Shown here: positions 1-5,565 of the stretch, piece after piece
Position numbering within the stretch: position 1 is the first letter of the stretch
Layout of the letters: each line of letters begins with the position of its first letter
IMG/VR virus record: IMGVR_UViG_3300043446_003888
Coordinates: 1 to 25,634 of that record
DNA length: 25,634 bases
Direction: 5' to 3' (one strand)
From: a virus
The notes under the pieces: model-generated
Databases searched by the model: none
What the model was told of the DNA's origin: nothing
What the model saw: the letters and a program-made list of their open reading frames with translations, nothing else
Program-made: the position numbers and the translations under genes

Positions 1-149
1 ACACCTCACATCCGCTATCAGAAATCTTAAAGCGGAGTTGCTAAAGCGGACAGCTAAGCCTCCAGGCATGTGACACCTCACATCCGCTATCAGAAATCTT
101 AAAGCGGAGTTGCTAAAGCGGACAGCTAAGCCTCCAGGCATGTGACACC
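1..149. repeat. 72-bp tandem repeat, two copies plus 5 bp
   Basis: Positions 1-72 and 73-144 are identical, and 145-149 begin a third copy. Each unit holds two direct AAAGCGGA motifs and an inverted CCGCT, so it carries short direct and inverted sub-repeats. Each copy junction contains GTGACACC. The array sits about 75 bp upstream of the tRNA-derived att core and upstream of int, the usual place for integrase arm-type or accessory-factor sites. That role is inferred. An assembly artefact at a contig end is the main alternative, because the array starts at base 1. Confidence 0.85.
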
Positions 150-221
150 GCCGTGGCATGAGGGCTTTTAATAAACTGTTTTTCCTTGATTATGAAAGGA
201 TTCCAAAAGTTTTACCAAGTG

Positions 222-278
222 CCTTAAAATCTGCTACAAGGAAACTTGTTTGCCGGTTCGAGTCCGGCCATCGGCACC
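222..278 (+). other. att core: 3' half of tRNA-Leu(UAA)
   Basis: The sequence matches the 3' half of a tRNA-Leu. It has an anticodon loop CTTAAAA (223-229, anticodon TAA), a 3' anticodon stem TCTGC, a variable arm ACAAG-GAAA-CTTGT (236-249), a T arm GCCGG-TTCGAGT-CCGGC (252-268), a 3' acceptor strand CATCGGC (269-275), then ACC. The 5' half is missing: the bases before the anticodon loop do not pair with the 3' anticodon stem, and no GCCGATG acceptor strand occurs upstream. Tyrosine integrases commonly use the anticodon-loop-to-3'-end part of tRNA genes as attachment sites, and the int gene follows 150 bp later. It is therefore best read as attP, or as the junction that keeps only the tRNA fragment. 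Confidence 0.8.
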
Positions 279-349
279 TCTCTCAAGTTGGTTTTTGACT
301 GGTTATCAAGGGAAAAAGCAGTGTTGCTAGGGTTGTGTGGGGACTTTGA

Positions 350-371
350 TCTTGCTCTAATCTTGCTCTAA
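350..371. repeat. 11-bp direct repeat, two copies, upstream of int
   Basis: TCTTGCTCTAA occurs at 350-360 and again at 361-371 without spacing. The 11-bp period and the position between the att core and int make an integrase arm site or a regulator site plausible. No function can be shown. Confidence 0.6.
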
Positions 372-382
372 AGAATGCAAAT

Positions 383-399
383 AAGCGCAAATTGCGCTT
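383..399. promoter_or_regulatory. palindrome upstream of int (possible operator)
   Basis: AAGCGCAA, one A, then TTGCGCTT is a perfect 8-bp inverted repeat 33 bp before the int start. It is followed by three TGTGAC motifs (TGTGACAT, TGTGACGC, TGTGACAT) at about 406-433 that run into the start codon. Such symmetry fits a dimeric regulator site controlling int. This is an inference from position and symmetry only. Confidence 0.45.
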
Positions 400-431
400 G
401 CGGAGTGTGACATGGCGTGTGACGCTGTGAC

Positions 432-1649
432 ATGAGCACGACGCTTCCCCCTGCCCCTGCTGTTCTCCCTGCTGCCTCGACTGATAAGGCTGGCCGTAAG
501 ACGGTTTCTAAACGCATCGCTGGTGTGGCGGTGCGGTTTTACAAACGCACGGCGGCGGCTAGCTGGACGATGGATTTTATGGTGCCGGGCTCTTCCGAGC
601 GGGTGCAGGAATCGACGCGCTGGACGACTCTTGCGGAGGCGGAGCGGGTGGCGGCGGGGAGGATCGAGGAGGTGAAGCGGCTGATTCTCAACCTGGGCTC
701 TAAGGCGCTGGTGCGGGGGGCGTGGGCGACGGTGGGTGAGGTGCTGGCGGTGCTGGATCAGGGGGATAAGGTGGTAGATTCTGGCACGCTGCGGACCTAC
801 AAGAGCGCGCTGCTGAGGCTGGCGCGGACGGTGGATGAGGTGGCTCCTTTTGAGGTGGGGATGGATAAGGCTCTGGCAAGGGTGACGGTGGAGCGGTTGT
901 TTTCGCTGGGGCAGGGTCGCGAGGGTAGGGGCGTGAATTGGGTGGACCCGCTGCCGGTGAACTCGGGCCTGAATGGGACGGTGCGTAATGCGCTGGCGCT
1001 GATGTCTCATCGTGAGCGGCTGATGCCGGGCTTGAAGGTGCCGGATGTGGTGGATCTGCGGAAGCTGCCGAAGCTGCGGGAGGCGCGCCATGGTTTTGTG
1101 CCGTGGCCTGCTGGGGTGTTTGAGCGGATGAAGACGGAGGTGGAAGGGCTGCGGGAGTCGCAGCCGGAGCTGTGGCTGATTAACGTGTGCTTGCGTCGCC
1201 TTGGGCTGCGGGCGGAGGAGCTGCTGGCGGCTCGGCGCGAGTGGATCGAGCAGGATGCGCAGGGGCGCTGGTGCCTGGTGGTGAAGGATCGGGCGGATTG
1301 GCAGGTGCTGAAGCATGGGAAGCCGCGGCGGCTGCTGCTGGATGCGGAGCTGGCGGGGGTGCTGGCGGGCAAGGCGGGCTTTTTAATTGCGGATGGGCTG
1401 GGGGAGACGACGCGTTATGATCTGATTTACCGTCGCCATTCGGAGTTTTTGCGGCGCTTTATTCCTGACCGGACGAAATCCAATCATGAGCTGCGGATGC
1501 ATGCGGCCTCACAGGTGTATATGCAGCAGGGGCTGGGGGCGGCGGCGTATTTCCTGGGCGACTCGGCGAGCACGACGGAGCGGTTTTATGCGAGCTGGCT
1601 GGGCGGTGCGGTGGGCCTGGGTGAGGATGCGGTGGGGGCGATGGGCTGA
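432..1649 (+). CDS. int: tyrosine recombinase / phage integrase
   Basis: This 405-residue protein is a phage-type tyrosine recombinase that would join attP to the host tRNA-Leu gene. The C-terminal catalytic domain shows the first Arg in LGLRAEE (R260), a basic beta-hairpin with KHGKPRR (about 296-302), the HELR box (H352-R355) and the nucleophile in RFY (Y386). The second histidine box, normally LGH, reads LGDS, so Asp replaces His. This position varies in the family, and activity is still plausible. The N-terminal 60 residues resemble an arm-binding region and about 110-220 a SAM-like core-binding domain. Codons are very G-rich. The start at 432 is the only ATG near the frame's beginning, and the Shine-Dalgarno sequence is weak. 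The gene is transcribed away from the att core and converges on the leftward block. Confidence 0.93.
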   Translation: MSTTLPPAPAVLPAASTDKAGRKTVSKRIAGVAVRFYKRTAAASWTMDFMVPGSSERVQESTRWTTLAEAERVAAGRIEEVKRLILNLGSKALVRGAWATVGEVLAVLDQGDKVVDSGTLRTYKSALLRLARTVDEVAPFEVGMDKALARVTVERLFSLGQGREGRGVNWVDPLPVNSGLNGTVRNALALMSHRERLMPGLKVPDVVDLRKLPKLREARHGFVPWPAGVFERMKTEVEGLRESQPELWLINVCLRRLGLRAEELLAARREWIEQDAQGRWCLVVKDRADWQVLKHGKPRRLLLDAELAGVLAGKAGFLIADGLGETTRYDLIYRRHSEFLRRFIPDRTKSNHELRMHAASQVYMQQGLGAAAYFLGDSASTTERFYASWLGGAVGLGEDAVGAMG

Positions 1650-1673
1650 GGTTTGCTTGGTCCGTAAATTGTG

Positions 1674-1690
1674 ATGTCGATTTTCGACAT
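1674..1690. promoter_or_regulatory. 17-bp palindrome after int
   Basis: ATGTCGA-TTT-TCGACAT is a perfect 7-bp inverted repeat just downstream of the int stop. It has operator-like symmetry, but it lies between two convergent genes and no promoter is evident. It could equally be the upper part of a terminator region. Confidence 0.35.
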
Positions 1691-1710
1691 GGTGTTTTAC
1701 GGGCATGAAG

Positions 1711-1737
1711 AAGCCGCGCTGGTGTGGCGCGGCTTTT
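1711..1737. terminator. terminator-like hairpin between convergent genes
   Basis: AAGCCGCGC (1711-1719) pairs with GCGCGGCTT (1727-1735) around a 7-base loop, followed by TT. The hairpin lies after int (plus strand) and after the 57-residue minus-strand gene, so it could end transcription in both directions. The T-tract is short. Confidence 0.6.
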
Positions 1738-1782
1738 GGGGTGAGTGGGGTGCTGCTGGGCTGGGTTTTGGGGCGCGGGGTT

Positions 1783-1956
1783 TTACCGTAGCTTGGCAAT
1801 GGCGGCTTCGAGGGCCTCGGCGAGGCTGAGCTGGTGGCGCTGCTGGTAGGCGCGCAGTTTCAAATCGGATTGCGCGTTGATTCTGGCGTTGATGCGGGCG
1901 GGACGCTCGGCGCATGGGCGGCCGCGTGGGCGCTTGACGGAGGCTGGGGTTGGCAT
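1783..1956 (-). CDS. small AT-hook / ribbon-helix-helix-like DNA-binding protein
   Basis: This 57-residue protein has a basic N terminus with the AT-hook-like core RPRGRP (9-14), then an ARINARINA strand, and two helices (SDLKLRAYQQRH and SLAEALEAAIAKLR). A short strand plus two helices is the pattern of ribbon-helix-helix regulators, which bind DNA as dimers. I chose the ATG at 1956 because the conserved-looking part begins just after it. Upstream extension of the same frame gives low-complexity sequence. No Shine-Dalgarno sequence is visible. The gene is the last on the leftward strand and faces int. A role as an accessory regulator of the block is inferred only. Confidence 0.6.
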   Translation of the reverse strand: MPTPASVKRPRGRPCAERPARINARINAQSDLKLRAYQQRHQLSLAEALEAAIAKLR

Positions 1957-2000
1957 AAATTGCTTTTGATGCTGCGGCCGTGGTGGCTGCGGTGTTGTGG

Positions 2001-2035
2001 AGCCGGTGCGCCTTTGCGGGGTGCACCGGCTTTTT
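2001..2035 (+). terminator. rho-independent-type terminator
   Basis: AGCCGGTGC (2001-2009) pairs with GCACCGGCT (2023-2031), with a 13-base loop and then a T-run on the plus strand. It sits just beyond the stop of the minus-strand zinc-ribbon gene. The T-run suggests it stops rightward read-through, while the stem may also mark the 3' end of the leftward transcript. Confidence 0.6.
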
Positions 2036-2050
2036 GTTTGGGTGGAGGGT

Positions 2051-2425
2051 TTACAAATCCCAATGCAAACCGCGTTCGCCATAATACGAGCGGGAGGCGG
2101 TTTCTCCTTCTTTGGAAGCGGTAGCGTTGCCGCAATCGGTGCAAACGCCGTAACCTGTATCACGATTCCACCATTGGCGGCCTTTGGTAGGTTGCCCACA
2201 AGTGCAGCAGATCAGAGTGCGGGCTGGTTTAACGAAGCGTTGACGGAAAAGGGTGGCGAGATCCGGTAAAATGTAATCCCCGCTGGGCTGCCGTTGTGGG
2301 CGATGGGCAAGGCCGCGGCTGCGGGCCGCGCGTAGCAGATACGCAACGCGAGCGCGTGGCACATGATAAGATTTTTGTTCGGTGTGATAGATGAGAGTGA
2401 AGGCGGTTTTGGTGGTGGTGCTCAT
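2051..2425 (-). CDS. zinc-ribbon protein of unknown function
   Basis: The protein is 124 residues long. A zinc ribbon is visible as CCTC (C73/C74, C76) and CTDC (C95, C98), separated by GRQWWNRDTGYG. The N-terminal 65 residues contain several basic and hydrophobic stretches and could form a small DNA- or RNA-binding fold. Similar proteins with a Gly-Arg-Gln-Trp-Trp core occur, from memory, in verrucomicrobial mobile elements. No function is established. The start MSTTTK and the 75 bp before it are shared with the ArdC-like gene upstream in the same block, so its translation start is probably correct and its leader is a duplicate. It may be a moron-type accessory gene. Confidence 0.75.
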   Translation of the reverse strand: MSTTTKTAFTLIYHTEQKSYHVPRARVAYLLRAARSRGLAHRPQRQPSGDYILPDLATLFRQRFVKPARTLICCTCGQPTKGRQWWNRDTGYGVCTDCGNATASKEGETASRSYYGERGLHWDL

Positions 2426-2483
2426 GGCGTGGTGCTGTTTGGGTGTTATGGTTTGGTTTGCGGTGCCCGTTTGCGGCGGGCTG
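2407..2483 (-). repeat. duplicated gene leader, copy A
   Basis: The start codon region and upstream leader of the zinc-ribbon gene are closely similar to the leader of the ArdC-like gene (about 3920-3990). Both carry the plus-strand words GTGGTGCTCATGGCGTG, GGTTTGGTTTGCGG and TGCCCGTTTGCGGCGGGCTG. They differ by a few substitutions and a short indel. The leader probably contains the promoter or ribosome entry sequence for both genes. Confidence 0.75.
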
Positions 2484-2504
2484 GGGGCCGTGTGGCCCTC
2501 CCTG

Positions 2505-2530
2505 CTGCGCCCTGGCGGACCAGGGCGCAG
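2505..2530 (-). terminator. repeated 11-bp-stem hairpin, copy 1
   Basis: CTGCGCCCTGG (2505-2515), a four-base loop, and CCAGGGCGCAG (2520-2530) form a perfect 11-bp stem 20 bp after the ABA-sandwich gene stop. The same stem, with flanking GGGGGCCGTGTGGCC, follows the ArdC-like gene at 2977-3002. It acts either as an mRNA 3'-end stabiliser or as a terminator. There is no T-tract, so a classical intrinsic terminator is not assured. Confidence 0.65.
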
Positions 2531-2550
2531 GGTGATTGGTCGTCGTCATA

Positions 2551-2910
2551 TCAGATTTGATGTCCAAGGGTTAGCAGCAAAGCATCAGCCATTTGAGCGG
2601 GTGTTGCCAAGGCAATCTTTATGGCTTCGGCTGCCGTCCATTCTTCGCAACAAAGCGGCTCTCCTTCGCGGAACGAGGGTTTTTCAGGCCAGCTCTCGAG
2701 CTTGGAAAGCAGGGTGTAAGCAAACACTTTTTTGTGCCAATCATCCAGCTTTCCCACCACTTCACAAATGGCGTCACGGGAGGTAAGGTAGGGTGGGGGA
2801 AATCTTTTTACGATGCCTGTTTCGGCAATCTTCCATCTACCATCTCGCAGTTCTCTCCACCCCTCAAACTCAGCGATAGCAATTTGTTTTTGTTCAGGTG
2901 TCATGTTCAT
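2551..2910 (-). CDS. phage ABA-sandwich-type small protein
   Basis: This 119-residue protein starts MNMTPEQKQIAIAEFEGWRE and ends in ATPAQMADALLLTLGH. The opening helix (IAIAE..GW) and closing helix (AT..Q..AL..TLG) match what I know of the Pfam 'phage ABA sandwich' family, whose function is unknown. A middle segment, YLTSRDAICEVVGKLDD, corresponds to the family's 'YL.sldAmhe.e' region. The start at 2910 or the second Met at 2904 are both possible, and no Shine-Dalgarno sequence is visible. The gene lies between the ArdC-like and zinc-ribbon genes with hairpins before and after it, consistent with an independent cassette. Confidence 0.8.
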   Translation of the reverse strand: MNMTPEQKQIAIAEFEGWRELRDGRWKIAETGIVKRFPPPYLTSRDAICEVVGKLDDWHKKVFAYTLLSKLESWPEKPSFREGEPLCCEEWTAAEAIKIALATPAQMADALLLTLGHQI

Positions 2911-2976
2911 AATAAAATAGGAGAAACATTTTCAATTTTTTGTTGTGGTTTGCTGGGGGCCGTGTGGCCTTCCCTG

Positions 2977-3002
2977 CTGCGCCCTGGGGGACCAGGGCGC
3001 AG
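2977..3002 (-). terminator. repeated 11-bp-stem hairpin, copy 2
   Basis: CTGCGCCCTGG (2977-2987), loop GGGA, and CCAGGGCGCAG (2992-3002) lie just past the ArdC-like stop at 3013. The stem and about 20 bp on its left are almost identical to the hairpin at 2505-2530. The shared placement behind two unrelated genes suggests a 3'-end element that travels with the cassettes. Confidence 0.65.
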
Positions 3003-3012
3003 GGTGGGAGGG

Positions 3013-3930
3013 TCAGGCGGCGGCGGCTTCTTCGGTGGTGGCGTCGTCGTCGTGGGTGATGCCGAGGATGTAATCTGCGGCGCGGGCGGCTTTGCCTGCG
3101 GCCCACACAAGGGCCTTGGCGTCTTCCTGGAGGGCGGAGAGCCAGCCTTGAATGTATGAGGCCTGATTCTCAATGACTGGGGCGCTGATGCCGGTGTGGG
3201 CGCAAAGGTTGGCGGCGGTGAGCTCGGCCACGAGTTCCTCGCGGCTGTAGGTCTCGCTGCCAAAATTGGCGCATTGGGTGAGGGTGGCGCGATCCAGGCG
3301 GGAGGCGTGGCCGGTGGCGTGGGCGAGCTCGTGGAAAAGGGTGGAATAGAAACCCTCGGTGCTTTTGAAGGCGGTGCGCTCGGTCATGTGAACGCTGTCG
3401 GTGCTGGGGCGGTAGAAGCAGCGGCCGCGGCCGTCTTCGCGGATGGTGGGTGCGTTTGGCATGCTGGCCACGATGCGCTCGCACTCCTCGACGGGCTGGA
3501 AGGGGCGTGCGGCTGGGGCGGGGAGCTCGGGCAGGCCTTCGCACTGGGCAATGTTGAACACGTAGTAATGACGCAGCATGGGAACGACTTTGTGCTTGCC
3601 GGTGGTGGGGTCAATGTCTTTGCCTTTGAAGAACTTCCAGAACGTGACGAGGTGACCTTTTTCACCTTTGCGGACCTGGCCGCCGAGCTCGCGAGCTTTG
3701 TTGAAGGTGACGAAGACGGGGCGCTGGTAGGCGAGGGAGCCAAGAAGGAGCCAGTTGAGGCCGCGATAGGGGCGGCCGTCCCAGTTGCGCGGGGTGTCGT
3801 TGGTGGCGGTCCAGTCTTTCTTCCAAGGGCAGACGCCTGCGCGGAGGCTGGCAACGATGCGCTGAGTGACTTCTTCGTAAATGTCACGTTTGGCGGCGGT
3901 GGTGATGGCGGGCTTTGTGGTGGTGCTCAT
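3013..3930 (-). CDS. ardC: ArdC-like antirestriction protein with zincin metallopeptidase domain
   Basis: This 305-residue protein has the two domains of the ArdC family. The N-terminal ssDNA-binding domain is at about 14-130 (IYEEVTQRIVASLRAG.CPWKKDW, then YRGLNWLLL). A C-terminal zincin-like protease domain at about 145-290 carries HELAHATGH (H200, E201, H204), with a downstream SREELVAELTAA helix that can supply the third zinc ligand. Members protect incoming plasmid or phage DNA from host restriction, and the archetype ArdC of plasmid pSA binds ssDNA. Length and order are normal for the family. The acidic-alanine C-terminal tail (DDDATTEEAAAA) is a likely disordered end. It is the largest gene of the leftward block, next to the repressor, so it may be expressed from the prophage. 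Confidence 0.9.
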   Translation of the reverse strand: MSTTTKPAITTAAKRDIYEEVTQRIVASLRAGVCPWKKDWTATNDTPRNWDGRPYRGLNWLLLGSLAYQRPVFVTFNKARELGGQVRKGEKGHLVTFWKFFKGKDIDPTTGKHKVVPMLRHYYVFNIAQCEGLPELPAPAARPFQPVEECERIVASMPNAPTIREDGRGRCFYRPSTDSVHMTERTAFKSTEGFYSTLFHELAHATGHASRLDRATLTQCANFGSETYSREELVAELTAANLCAHTGISAPVIENQASYIQGWLSALQEDAKALVWAAGKAARAADYILGITHDDDATTEEAAAA

Positions 3931-3990
3931 GGCGTGTGGTGGTGTGTGGGTGTTGTGGTTTGGTTTGCGGTGCCCGTTTGCGGCGGGCTG
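3920..3990 (-). repeat. duplicated gene leader, copy C
   Basis: The leader of the ArdC-like gene shares its start codon context and upstream words (GGTTTGGTTTGCGG and TGCCCGTTTGCGGCGGGCTG on the plus strand) with the zinc-ribbon gene leader at 2407-2483. A remnant, TGTTGTGGTTTGCTGGGGG, survives at 2940-2958 between the ArdC-like and ABA-sandwich genes. Confidence 0.75.
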
Positions 3991-4012
3991 TCGTTTGCGG
4001 CGACGTTTGACC

Positions 4013-4045
4013 TTTAAATGCTGTATTTGTTGGCGTCAACAAATA
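4013..4045 (-). promoter_or_regulatory. candidate leftward promoter overlapping a 22-bp palindromic operator
   Basis: TATTTGTTG (4024-4032), GCGT, and CAACAAATA (4037-4045) form a perfect 9-bp inverted repeat. On the minus strand its centre reads TTGACG, a good -35 box, and TTTAAA (4013-4018) lies 15 bp further on as a possible -10 box. The site is about 85 bp before the ArdC-like start and just past the repressor stop. It could let a repressor dimer control the ArdC block. The spacer is shorter than the ideal 17 bp. Confidence 0.5.
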
Positions 4046-4083
4046 ATTTTCACAAGGGTGTTTTTTGTGTGTTTTGCCTGGTG

Positions 4084-4509
4084 TTAGGCTGGACCCAGGA
4101 TGAGTGTAACCGTTTTGACAAACCAGCGCGCTAGGCTGGTGTCGGACTGTATGGCGGTTTGTAGGCGTTGCCAGGCAGCTAAGACAGCCGTTGGGCCGTG
4201 ATCCGTGCATTGTGGAGCTGTGGCGGTTGTTTCATTGAGCGTGCTACCGTCAAGATCGCGCACTATAATTTCCAGCCGTGACAAATATTCGGCTGGGCAG
4301 TCGTCGCGCAAATACGCTGTGAGCCAGCGTCGTGCAGTGTTGTCATCGACCGCGCGCAGCAGCTGACCGAAGCGTTCGGGGCGTGGGTGTGTCTCGTTGA
4401 GTATGTTTCCGATAGTCATTCGCGGCAAACAGGCCAGCTCTTCAAGCTGACGCGCGCTGACGTCTGAGGTTTCGAGATACTCGGCAAGCTGTACTGCTAG
4501 ATGGCTCAT
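4084..4509 (-). CDS. HTH repressor-like regulator
   Basis: This 141-residue protein has a helix-turn-helix in its first 55 residues: VQLAEYLETSDVSARQLEELACLPRMTIGNILN, then a helix PERFGQLLRAV. The Ser-Ala-Arg-Gln-Leu-Glu ... Thr-Ile-Gly-Asn-Ile-Leu spacing fits the XRE/Cro-CI type. The remainder includes a second helical segment (ARRWLTAYLRDDCPAEY) and a C-terminal helix that may dimerise. It is transcribed opposite to the early rightward operon, the position of a lysogeny repressor. Its start codon lies within a few bases of the first possible start of the rightward gene, so both promoters must overlap coding sequence. Repressor function is inferred from the HTH and from position. Confidence 0.75.
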   Translation of the reverse strand: MSHLAVQLAEYLETSDVSARQLEELACLPRMTIGNILNETHPRPERFGQLLRAVDDNTARRWLTAYLRDDCPAEYLSRLEIIVRDLDGSTLNETTATAPQCTDHGPTAVLAAWQRLQTAIQSDTSLARWFVKTVTLILGPA

Positions 4510-4527
4510 GCGGCTTCATTGCATAAA

Positions 4528-4542
4528 TTGCATGATTTCACA
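4528..4542 (+). promoter_or_regulatory. possible operator-like repeats at the divergent start region
   Basis: Around 4523-4536 the word TTGCAT occurs twice, separated by AAA, and overlaps the proposed start at 4532. The region is between the divergent repressor and early gene, where control sites are expected. This evidence is weak and rests on a short repeat. Confidence 0.25.
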
Positions 4543-4789
4543 AGATTTATTTGACGCTATTGCTGATTTGATGCATATCCTCTGTGATTTCATGCTGAAT
4601 ATGCCACAAGAAGCCACACCACCTGAGCTCATGGTGCTCGATGCACTGAAGGAAACCTGCGAACTAGTGCGCAAGAACAACCGTTGCCCGGAGATTGCTA
4701 AAGCGGCTCTCGATTGGGAAACTCGTTTTGTTTCACGCATGGCCAAAATCCAACCGGAGGCGCAGGCGGACGCTGCGGAAGCGGCTTAA
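4532..4789 (+). CDS. small early protein of unknown function
   Basis: Read from the ATG at 4532, this is 85 residues beginning MISQDLFDAIADLMH. A longer form from 4508 is possible, but it would overlap the divergent repressor start. The protein is mostly helical, with an amphipathic N-terminal half and an Ala/Glu-rich end (QPEAQADAAEAA). I recognise no family. Its stop codon overlaps the start of the next gene (TAATG at 4787-4791), so the two are translationally coupled. It is the first gene of the rightward operon, where lambda-like phages place cro or kil-type genes, but no HTH is evident. Confidence 0.6.
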   Translation: MISQDLFDAIADLMHILCDFMLNMPQEATPPELMVLDALKETCELVRKNNRCPEIAKAALDWETRFVSRMAKIQPEAQADAAEAA

Positions 4790-4950
4790 TGTCCGAGCTG
4801 TTTTTTTTGGTATTCATGCTGGGCGTGATTGGCTTTTGTGGCTTGGTAGCCTGGTGGTGTGTCTGCCCGATCCGGCGAGACTGGAGGGCGGATGATTTTG
4901 AGCTTGTCAACCTGGAGGGCCGCGACGGTGACGACGCGGGCCAGCGTTGA
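4789..4950 (+). CDS. small single-pass membrane protein
   Basis: This 53-residue protein starts MSELFFLVFMLGVIGFCGLV. Residues 3-25 form one hydrophobic segment followed by a positively charged stretch (PIRRDWR), so the C terminus probably lies in the cytoplasm. The ATG shares a base with the preceding stop (TAATG), which favours this start. The C-terminal end is acidic (EGRDGDDAGQR). I know no family match. In an early phage operon such peptides can be superinfection-exclusion or membrane-toxicity factors, but nothing here shows that. Confidence 0.6.
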   Translation: MSELFFLVFMLGVIGFCGLVAWWCVCPIRRDWRADDFELVNLEGRDGDDAGQR

Positions 4951-4957
4951 CGCTGGC
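4940..4957 (+). terminator. hairpin at the stop codon of the membrane protein gene
   Basis: GCCAGCG (4940-4946), TTGA, and CGCTGGC (4951-4957) form a perfect 7-bp stem that spans the TGA stop. There is no T-tract. It may mark the end of a two-gene transcript or reduce read-through. From 4951 to 5166 I see no convincing gene. That gap also has a second hairpin at 5058-5074 (CGCACCT-TCG-AGGTGCG). Confidence 0.4.
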
Positions 4958-5114
4958 TCAACGTAAAATTTCCGGGCTGTTGACGAGAGCAGCCGCGGAC
5001 GTGGAAGACGGTCGGCGCGGGCACGGGAAGCCTGCGCCGACCTACTCGGCCAAGATCCGCACCTTCGAGGTGCGCGAGACAGTCGGCGGTGTGTGCCGTC
5101 GATCAACGATTTTT

Positions 5115-5158
5115 CGGCGCTGCGCCTAAGCGCTGCCGCGCCGCCCCCTTTTTTTTGA
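5115..5158 (+). terminator. possible terminator before the excisionase-like gene
   Basis: A G+C-rich segment able to form an imperfect stem (CGGCGCT against AGCG..CCG) is followed by C5 and T8 (5144-5156). It directly precedes the gene at 5167, and its position fits a terminator or attenuator. The stem is weak, so confidence is low. Confidence 0.3.
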
Positions 5159-5166
5159 GCACTACC

Positions 5167-5565
5167 ATGCCAAGACGACCTAAAACCGAGACGACCGACG
5201 CAGCCGAGCTGCTGCGCGCGCAGTCGTGGACGGCAACCGAGGTTGCCGGGCTGCTCGATGTGCCGACGGCGCTGGTTGAGCGCTGGGCGCGCCTGGGCGT
5301 GGTGCGTGACTGCTGCCACCGAGGCGGGCAGTGGCATCTCCCGGGCCGCTCTCTTTTTTTGTTTTTGAGCGGTCGACTTGAGCCTCATTACAGGATCAAG
5401 AGCGCGGCGGCACTGCTCGACGTGTCCGAAAGGACGATTGAAGGCTGGATCAAGGCAGGCAGGCTGGCGGTCCGCAAGATGGGCCTAGCGAGTGCCTCAA
5501 CAGTGCTGGTGCCTGAGTCTGCGCTGCTCGACCTGCTGGACCCGACAAGGAGGGCCACGGCATGA
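5167..5565 (+). CDS. double helix-turn-helix (excisionase/MerR-like) protein
   Basis: This 132-residue protein has two similar HTH units. The first is WTATEVAGLLDVPTALVERWARLGVV (about 19-44). The second is YRIKSAAALLDVSERTIEGWIKAGRL (about 78-103), followed by the strand STVLVPESALLDLL. The second unit matches the HTH_17/excisionase pattern (helix, turn, helix, short wing ending in a Pro-Glu-Ser-Ala-Leu helix). Excisionases and MerR-like accessory regulators of this type bind DNA repeats and help recombination or control early genes. I chose the ATG at 5167; the frame continues upstream only through low-quality sequence. Its stop overlaps the next start (ATGA), so it is coupled to the following gene. 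Confidence 0.8.
   Translation: MPRRPKTETTDAAELLRAQSWTATEVAGLLDVPTALVERWARLGVVRDCCHRGGQWHLPGRSLFLFLSGRLEPHYRIKSAAALLDVSERTIEGWIKAGRLAVRKMGLASASTVLVPESALLDLLDPTRRATA

Noticed and set aside
1-149. 72-bp repeats as a CRISPR array
   Set aside because: The copies are directly adjacent with no spacers, and the unit is too long.
222-278. A complete tRNA gene
   Set aside because: No D arm, 5' acceptor strand or 5' anticodon stem can be found upstream. Only the 3' half exists.
357-1316. 319-codon open frame on the minus strand opposite int
   Set aside because: It is His/Pro/Arg-rich, mirrors the G-rich codons of int and has no domain; it is a shadow of the integrase gene.
1834-2269. Plus-strand frames across the 1.8-2.3 kb region
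   Set aside because: They lie antisense to the small AT-hook and zinc-ribbon genes and contain the terminator stem. No supporting features.
4947-5129. 60-codon frame starting with TTG after the membrane protein
   Set aside because: It has no ribosome site, no recognisable sequence, and covers two hairpins. A coding role cannot be supported.
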